Shown piece after piece: positions 13,527 through 19,309 of a stretch of DNA of 25,752 nucleotides. A model generated the notes under the pieces. The model ran no database searches and was not told the origin of the DNA. It worked only from the letters and a program-made list of their open reading frames with translations. Positions within the stretch are counted from its first letter, which is position 1, and each line of letters opens with the position of its first letter. The stretch spans positions 1 to 25,752 of IMG/VR virus record IMGVR_UViG_3300023297_001550. The stretch is one strand, 5' to 3'. The translations under genes and the position numbers were made by a program. The DNA is from a virus.

Positions 13527-14594
13527 ATGGCAAGACAAAGAAGGAAAGCAGCACCACAACAAACCAAACCAGCCCAAAAAGAAAACATTGTATTGAAAAA
13601 GGATATCACCAAAGCCCTGGAAGCGGTCAAACCGGGAATTGCCGGGTGTAACGACCTTTCTGATCAATCAGAATTGGTGATATTTGCCGATGATAAATTG
13701 ATATCTTTCAATGATCAATTATCGATATCATACCCAATTCAAACAGGATTAACAGGGAGTATTTATGCAAATGAAATTCTTCAATTTGTAAAAAAAGCCC
13801 CGGAAAATGAAATCAAGATTGAGCTGGATGAATCCAATGAAAAAGGAAACCAATTCATTTTCCAATCAGGCAAGGTCAAGGCCGGATTTTATATTTCAAT
13901 TGTCGATCCTCCCAAATTAGACATTGGGAAAAAATGGGAAGAACTACCTCCGAATTTTTCAGACGCCATTTCTCTTTGCTACCCAACAGCAGCAACCAAA
14001 TCAGATAGAGGAGTTTTAACCTGCATCCAAATAACCGACAACCTGGTCATAAGTTGTAATAATTATCAGGCGTCCAAATACCAGTTAGCTGATTGCCCCG
14101 TGTCCGGATTAATACAGGCCGAATCAGCAAAAATCCTTGCCGCCTTTAAACCTGTTGATTATCAAAAAGGAACGGGCTCCTGGAACCATTACCGGTCAAG
14201 CGACAATGCAATAATTTCAATTCTGTCTATTGGAGAAGAATACCCGACAGACAAAGTTATGTCGTTATTCGCAATAGACGGGGAGTCAATTGAATTGCCG
14301 GATAATCTGAAAGAAGTTATTGAGCGCCAGGAAATCATGGCAACCGATTCGGATTCATCCCCGTTAATAGAAATTAAGATCAACAAAAACACCATGGAAT
14401 TCAATGCTGCTAATATTAAAGGGTGGATTTCCGAGACTGTTGAAACGACTAAAAACAAAAAGGAATTGAGTTTTCATGTGAACCCAATAACCTTGAAAAG
14501 TGTGTTGGCTGATATCCAGGACGTTACGGTGAATGAATCCATCCTGAAAATTGATTCTGATATTTTTTCTTATGCCATAGCCCTGAAGGTGTAA
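13527..14594 (+). CDS. Beta sliding clamp-like protein
   Basis: 355 residues, close to the roughly 366 of bacterial DnaN. After a basic N-terminus (MARQRRKAAPQQTKPAQK) the sequence follows the clamp pattern of repeated strand-helix units: SIYANEILQFVKKAPENEIK, then ISLCYPTAATKSDRGVLTCI with LVISCNNYQASKYQL, the region that in DnaN reads as DERPVLNGV plus TDGHRLA. A third unit runs from about residue 205 to the end. The similarity is of pattern rather than close sequence. Its place directly before the PolIII alpha gene and the presence of a clamp-loader ATPase at 24565 support a processivity role. AAGGAG lies 9 bases before the ATG. Confidence 0.75.
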   Translation: MARQRRKAAPQQTKPAQKENIVLKKDITKALEAVKPGIAGCNDLSDQSELVIFADDKLISFNDQLSISYPIQTGLTGSIYANEILQFVKKAPENEIKIELDESNEKGNQFIFQSGKVKAGFYISIVDPPKLDIGKKWEELPPNFSDAISLCYPTAATKSDRGVLTCIQITDNLVISCNNYQASKYQLADCPVSGLIQAESAKILAAFKPVDYQKGTGSWNHYRSSDNAIISILSIGEEYPTDKVMSLFAIDGESIELPDNLKEVIERQEIMATDSDSSPLIEIKINKNTMEFNAANIKGWISETVETTKNKKELSFHVNPITLKSVLADIQDVTVNESILKIDSDIFSYAIALKV

Positions 14595-14597
14595 ATT

Positions 14598-16886
14598 ATG
14601 AATTTTTGCCACTTGCATTTACACACGGAATATTGTCTTGCCGGGGATACAATAATTTATAATTGCATCCAAAATGGCAAAAAGAATAGAAAAGATTATA
14701 CTCTGCCTCATAATTGCAAAACAATAAAATATTTATATGAGGCAGAGTATTCAAAAGAAAGAGGAAGAACAGCAAAAAAATATCCAATAAAAGTCTGGAA
14801 TGGATCTAAATTTGTAAGATCAAAAATAAAAAAAATCTCCAGATCATGCCCAAAACAGCTATATGAAATTTTAACAGAAAATGGAAAAAAAATAAGAACA
14901 TCTAAAAATCATAAATTTCTTAGCGCAATGGGTTGGAGAAGATTGTCTGAATTAGAAGTTGGTGATTTATTAGCGTGCAACGGACAAAAAAAATATGAAG
15001 ACAAAGAATGGTTGCTTAAAAAATATATTGAAGAAAATTTAAACCAACAACAAATAGCAGATATTTATAATGTCAGTAGAGACGTTATAAAGAAATTTCT
15101 AAAAAAATATAACATCCATAAAACAAAAAATGAATGGATGAAAGGCCATTTTGTTTCAGATCAATGTCGGGGAAAAATAAGCAAAATAAAATTAGAAATA
15201 AGAAAAAATTTAATTAATGAAATTCCATCTTCATTAAGCACAAGCAGAAGTCGGGTTAATCGTAGATGGTATTTAGAAAAAAAGAAATGCAATAGATGTG
15301 AATCAAAGAAGAATCTGCTTATTCACCATAAAGACCGAGACCCCATTAATAATAAAATTGAAAATTTAGAAGTCTTATGCAAATCATGCCATGAATTTGA
15401 ACACGCCAGATGTCCACTCACCATAAGATACGAAAAAATTATTTCGATAAAAAAGGATAAAATAGAAGAAACATACGACATAGAAGTATTCCATCAATCG
15501 CATAATTTTATTGCCAATGGCTTTGTGGTTCACAACTCACAATTGGATGGGGTCGGTTCCCCAAAACAGTATGCCAAACGAGCCAAAGAAATGGGCTTTG
15601 AATATCTGGCTATGACTGATCATGGAAATTGCGATGGAGCTATCCAATTCCAGAAGGCTTGTAAGGCAGAAGGCATCAAATCCGTAATCGGTTGTGAAAT
15701 GTATATTGTGCCTTATATGGACGCGAAACACAAGGGCGAAAAGCGAGGGCATATAACGGTATTAGTCAAGGACTTATCGGGCTGGGAAACTCTTCTAAGG
15801 CTGCTTACCAAGGCAAATTTAGAAGGGTTCTACCACAAACCCAGGATAGATTATGAATCCATGCTCAATGTTGATTTATCCGGCCTGATTATTATGACCG
15901 CCTGTGCGGGATCATTTTTACATTTAGATGGATCGATTGATTTTTTATGTGATCTTATCCAAAATAAAGTTGAATGTTATTACGAAATAATGCCTCATAA
16001 TATTCCTGCCCAAGAAAAAATACATAAAATTATTGAACAAGTTTATGACGAAATAGATTTACCATTCGCCGCAACCAATGACACCCACTATATTAATCGG
16101 GGTGATTGGCAAGCCCAGGAAGTATTATTGGCTATTCAATCCAAGGCAAAATGGAAGGATGAAAACAGGTTTAAATTTGGATTCAAGGGTTTGCATCTAC
16201 GATCTGAAAAAGAGATGGTCCGGGCATTTCAAAAACAAGGTTATTGGTCAAATAAAATTATAAAAGAAGCAATGGACAATACGATTAAAATTGCTGAAAA
16301 ATGCTGTGATTTTGTTATCCCAAAACAAGATATATCTTTGCCAGAGCCTCCAGGAACGAAACATCGAAACAAAGATCATATTACGGCCTCCGCCAATGAT
16401 GATCAAGAATTATCTTATCTTATTTACAGTAGCAATAAAGAACCCTTATTGGAGAATAAAATTTATTCAGATAGGCTTGATTACGAATTTGATATTATTT
16501 CCCAAAAGGGATTTTCAAGATATTTTCTCATTGTTGTTGATCTCCTTAATTGGTGTGATAAAAATGATATCATGTTTGGCCCCGGCAGGGGTTGTTTTAC
16601 TCCGGATTCAAAAATAATTTGTTCATCTCATAATAAAATAGAATATAAAAATATATCAAGTATCGAAACTGGAGATAATGTTATTTGTCATGATGGAACA
16701 ACAAATAAAGTCATTGATAAATTACAATATGATATTGAAGAAGAAATTATTGAAATAGAAACGATAGACGGTAGAATTATTGAATGCACATTAGACCATA
16801 AAATAATGACAGATAAAGGATGGATTGAAGCGCAATATTTGAACCCGACTTATCAAATATTAGATTGGAGAAAAAACAATGGATGA
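14598..16886 (+). CDS. dnaE: DNA polymerase III alpha, N-terminal gene: PHP domain, intein 1, and N-half of intein 2
   Basis: 762 residues. Residues 1-12 (CHLHLHTEY) and 314 onward (SQLDGVGSPKQY; LAMTDHGNCDGAIQF; SVIGCEMYIV) form the PHP domain of a C-family polymerase, interrupted by intein 1 at residues 13-313. The polymerase domain then starts (FSRYFLIVVDLLNWCD; FGPGRG). At residue 666 intein 2 begins directly after GPGRG, and its N-half ends at the stop 16884-16886. Host-type extein in this gene is 364 residues. The rest of the enzyme is in the gene starting at 16879, in another frame. AAGGTG precedes the ATG, 3 bases after the clamp stop. Without splicing of both inteins the polymerase would be non-functional. 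Confidence 0.9.
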   Translation: MNFCHLHLHTEYCLAGDTIIYNCIQNGKKNRKDYTLPHNCKTIKYLYEAEYSKERGRTAKKYPIKVWNGSKFVRSKIKKISRSCPKQLYEILTENGKKIRTSKNHKFLSAMGWRRLSELEVGDLLACNGQKKYEDKEWLLKKYIEENLNQQQIADIYNVSRDVIKKFLKKYNIHKTKNEWMKGHFVSDQCRGKISKIKLEIRKNLINEIPSSLSTSRSRVNRRWYLEKKKCNRCESKKNLLIHHKDRDPINNKIENLEVLCKSCHEFEHARCPLTIRYEKIISIKKDKIEETYDIEVFHQSHNFIANGFVVHNSQLDGVGSPKQYAKRAKEMGFEYLAMTDHGNCDGAIQFQKACKAEGIKSVIGCEMYIVPYMDAKHKGEKRGHITVLVKDLSGWETLLRLLTKANLEGFYHKPRIDYESMLNVDLSGLIIMTACAGSFLHLDGSIDFLCDLIQNKVECYYEIMPHNIPAQEKIHKIIEQVYDEIDLPFAATNDTHYINRGDWQAQEVLLAIQSKAKWKDENRFKFGFKGLHLRSEKEMVRAFQKQGYWSNKIIKEAMDNTIKIAEKCCDFVIPKQDISLPEPPGTKHRNKDHITASANDDQELSYLIYSSNKEPLLENKIYSDRLDYEFDIISQKGFSRYFLIVVDLLNWCDKNDIMFGPGRGCFTPDSKIICSSHNKIEYKNISSIETGDNVICHDGTTNKVIDKLQYDIEEEIIEIETIDGRIIECTLDHKIMTDKGWIEAQYLNPTYQILDWRKNNG
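14634..15536 (+). mobile_element. Intein 1: in-frame HNH intein in the DnaE PHP motif
   Basis: 301 residues inserted between Tyr and Ser of HLHTEY/SQLDG. It starts with Cys (CLAGDTIIYN) and ends GFVVHN before Ser+1, the residues needed for splicing. Block B is present as IRTSKNHKFLSAMGWRRLSE. A helix-turn-helix-like segment (QQQIADIYNVSRDVIKKF) and an HNH nuclease follow: CNRC at 231-234, LLIHHKDRD, NKIENLEVLCKSCH ending at 265. Block F is ETYDIEVFHQSHNFIANG. All parts are in one frame, so this looks like a normal, potentially mobile large intein. The N-terminal extein is only 12 residues. Confidence 0.92.
16593..16886 (+). mobile_element. Intein 2, N-terminal half
   Basis: 97 residues beginning with Cys (CFTPDSKIICSS) right after GPGRG of the polymerase. 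Block A, the middle strands (ISSIETGDNVICHDG) and block B (GRIIECTLDHKIMTDKGWIE, with TLDH) are intact. The frame ends 20 residues later at TGA 16884-16886. The point of breakage, after block B, is where natural split inteins are divided and where endonucleases normally sit. The C-half is at the end of 16879-17622. Confidence 0.9.
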
Positions 16887-17622
16887 AATTTGGAAGGATG
16901 TCAATTTTATCGACAACAAAGGAGATATAATTAATTTTTCGGGATTGTACCAAATTTCAAATATGGGAAGAATTAAAAGTCTTTCTCGCGATATAAAAGC
17001 AAGCGAATCTGGAACCTTGAGAAAAACCGAAGAAAAAATTATACGAGGATCGTCTTCTGGTTTAAATAATTATATTGACGTTAATTTATGGTGGAACAAT
17101 ATTTCTTACACAATCCAAAAAAGCAGGTTAGTAGCTTATATGTTTTTAACCAATCCGGATAATAAGCCATGTGTAGAACATCTAAATACAATAAGGACAG
17201 ACGATAGAGTTGAAAATTTAAGATGGTGTACATATTTAGAAAATAACAATAACCCAATAACCAAACAAAAACAGCGTGTATCAAATAGAATTGCAAATAC
17301 CCCCAAGAAAAGGAAAAAGATTTCCAAAACATTAAAAAAATATTTTCTAAAAAACAAAAACCCATGGGCAACAGAAATAATAAATACAAAAACAAATGAG
17401 AAATTTGACTCTATAAAAAAGGCGGCTAACAGTATAAATAAAGACAGCGAATGGCTTGCAAGAAAATTAAGAGGTCGTTGTAAAAACAATACTGATTTTC
17501 AATATGTTAAAAAATACGCACAAATAAAATCGGTTAAAAGAAAAAAATATAAAGGGTTGGTATATGATTTAACAGTCAAAAACAAACACAGCTATAATAT
17601 TGAAGGATTAGCTGTTCATAAT
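16879..17622 (+). mobile_element. Homing endonuclease (NUMOD4-HNH-NUMOD1) joined to the C-half of intein 2
   Basis: 248 residues at the front of the second dnaE gene. A NUMOD4-like start (IWKDVNFIDNKG; GLYQISNMGRIKSLSRD) is followed by an HNH motif of the VEHLNTIRTDDRVENLRWCT type near residues 95-115. A lysine-rich linker leads to a NUMOD1-like DNA-binding segment (FDSIKKAANSINKDSEWLAR). The last ~35 residues are intein block F and G (GLVYDLTVKNKHSYNIEGLA, then VHN before Ser+1). No in-frame ATG separates endonuclease from C-intein, so they are expected to be one polypeptide. Confidence 0.88.
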
Positions 17623-19275
17623 TCAGTCGGTGGAAGTCTTATCGCATATTTATTAGGATTTACAGAAACAGATCCAATCAAATATGGATTATATTTTTCC
17701 AGGTTTATTTCAGAGGAACGCAACGATCTCCCGGATATTGACATCGATTTTGAGGATCGGAAAAGACATCTGGTAATTGAATATCTTGAAAAGACTTATG
17801 GCAAATATAACACTGCTGGAATATCCACTTTCCTGAGAATGAAAGATCGGGCTATAATCCACGATGTTGGCAAGGTGTTTGATGTGCCATACAAAACAGT
17901 AAATGAATTCGCCCAAAGTATTGTTCCTTACCGGGACGATATGAATACCCTTGAAAAGGTTTTGGAACTGGATGAAGGGCAGGAATTCAAAAAGCAATAT
18001 CCAGAAGTGGTCCGCAATGCACTAAAATTAAAAGGAACCATAAAATCAAGTGGTCAACATGCTGCTGCTGTTGTCATATCTAAAGAAGACCTCCGGAAAA
18101 CTAATCGCTGTAATTTGGCTGTCAGATCCAAGCGAATTATGGTTAATTTTGATATGGAAGATAGTGAGTATTGCGGCTTGATGAAACTCGATATATTGGG
18201 CTTGAATACATTATCTGTGCTTGCTCAGACTAAAAAATTGATCAACAAAAAAGATTTCGAATTCAGAAATATTCCACTTGACGATCAAAATATTTTTACA
18301 ATGCTTTCCAGGGGCGAGACAGCGGGCGTATTCCAGTTGTCTGCCGTCCCATCTACAAAGTTATGTAAGGATATGGGGGTCAAGGAGTTCGTTGATATAC
18401 CGGCCATTCTGGCCCTTGTACGGCCTGGTCCGTTCTACTCCGGTATGACCGAAATGTATATTGAAAGATATCACGGGAAGAAGTATCAGAAAACCCATCC
18501 TATTTACGATTCCATTACAAAAGAAACATATGGACTTCTTGTCTATCAAGAACAAGTAATGGCTGTCATTTCTAAGATGGCCGGATTGCCGGAATCAACA
18601 GCGGATAAAATCAGAAAAATAATTGGCAAGAAAAGGGATTCGTCGGCATTTGAAGAATATAAAAAAATATTTATTAGAGGATGTTTGAAACAGAAAACTT
18701 TTTCCCGTAAACAAGCCCTCCAATTTTGGGCAGGACTTTTGGAATGGGCAAGCTACGGATTCTCGAAAAGTCACGCAACAGAATACGGGTTAATCTCATA
18801 CTGGACAGCATGGTTAAAATATCATTATCCATCTGAATTTATGGCTGCTGAATTAACATATGGGACAGGTAAAGAAGATATTGCAAACGAAGCCAGGAAA
18901 CGGGGTATCAAAATCATTACACCCAAAATAGGTTTTTCCGATGCTATTGAATGGAGGGTTGCTGATAAAATATTGTACGCTCCATTTATCGAAATAAAAG
19001 GTGTTGGTGAAAAGGAAGCCCATAAAATATTAAATCCAATATCCCAAAATTCGGGTGGTTTTTTTAATTTAAAAGATGTCGTGGCTATTTCAAAATCTTC
19101 TTTTTCGGGAACAACAGCCATAACATTGAGCAAAATAAAAGCCCATGATCAACATGAAGTTCCAGAAGAAAAGATTTTAAAGGAATATTTTTCAGAAGGA
19201 TTATTTATTACTCAAAAAGAATCTCCTATAAGTCGAAGGCCAAGAAGAAAAAACAGAGATGAGATCCCTTTCTAA
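16879..19275 (+). CDS. dnaE: DNA polymerase III alpha, C-terminal gene: endonuclease, C-half of intein 2, polymerase core
   Basis: 798 residues. ATG 16879 overlaps the upstream stop by 8 bases (ATGGATGA) and has GGAG at 16867-16870 with an 8-base gap, so it can initiate on its own. Residues 1-248 are the endonuclease and C-intein. From residue 249 (SVGGSLIAYLLGFTETDPI) the C-family polymerase core continues: PDIDIDF with Asp286 and Asp288, SGQHAAAVVIS, and KLDILGLNT with Asp438, the three catalytic aspartates. VRPGPF, YQEQVM and FSKSHATEY follow. Total extein from both genes is about 914 residues, shorter than E. coli DnaE (1160), lacking much of the C-terminal OB/tau-binding part. No proofreading exonuclease is visible in the window. 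Confidence 0.9.
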   Translation: MDEIWKDVNFIDNKGDIINFSGLYQISNMGRIKSLSRDIKASESGTLRKTEEKIIRGSSSGLNNYIDVNLWWNNISYTIQKSRLVAYMFLTNPDNKPCVEHLNTIRTDDRVENLRWCTYLENNNNPITKQKQRVSNRIANTPKKRKKISKTLKKYFLKNKNPWATEIINTKTNEKFDSIKKAANSINKDSEWLARKLRGRCKNNTDFQYVKKYAQIKSVKRKKYKGLVYDLTVKNKHSYNIEGLAVHNSVGGSLIAYLLGFTETDPIKYGLYFSRFISEERNDLPDIDIDFEDRKRHLVIEYLEKTYGKYNTAGISTFLRMKDRAIIHDVGKVFDVPYKTVNEFAQSIVPYRDDMNTLEKVLELDEGQEFKKQYPEVVRNALKLKGTIKSSGQHAAAVVISKEDLRKTNRCNLAVRSKRIMVNFDMEDSEYCGLMKLDILGLNTLSVLAQTKKLINKKDFEFRNIPLDDQNIFTMLSRGETAGVFQLSAVPSTKLCKDMGVKEFVDIPAILALVRPGPFYSGMTEMYIERYHGKKYQKTHPIYDSITKETYGLLVYQEQVMAVISKMAGLPESTADKIRKIIGKKRDSSAFEEYKKIFIRGCLKQKTFSRKQALQFWAGLLEWASYGFSKSHATEYGLISYWTAWLKYHYPSEFMAAELTYGTGKEDIANEARKRGIKIITPKIGFSDAIEWRVADKILYAPFIEIKGVGEKEAHKILNPISQNSGGFFNLKDVVAISKSSFSGTTAITLSKIKAHDQHEVPEEKILKEYFSEGLFITQKESPISRRPRRKNRDEIPF

Positions 19276-19289
19276 GTTTTTTTAAAAAT
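19258..19289 (+). repeat. 32-base repeat, copy 1 (end of dnaE and following spacer)
   Basis: This stretch, the codons for DEIPF, the stop and AAGTTTTTTTAAAAAT, recurs at 24184-24215 with two mismatches, both silent third-position changes. In both places it ends a gene and leads into a promoter-like AT-rich spacer. At this copy TTTAAA (19281) is only 8 bases from TATAAT (19295-19300), so the promoter spacing is spoiled; the copy at 24207 keeps 17 bases. Confidence 0.85.
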
Positions 19290-19309
19290 CACTTTATAAT
19301 AAGGATACC

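Noticed and set aside
16869-16877. A AAA AAC slippery heptamer just before the dnaE frame break
   Set aside because: It is a textbook -1 site in the right phase, but the downstream gene needs a +1 shift, so -1 slippage would not join the two frames. Independent initiation at ATG 16879 fits better.
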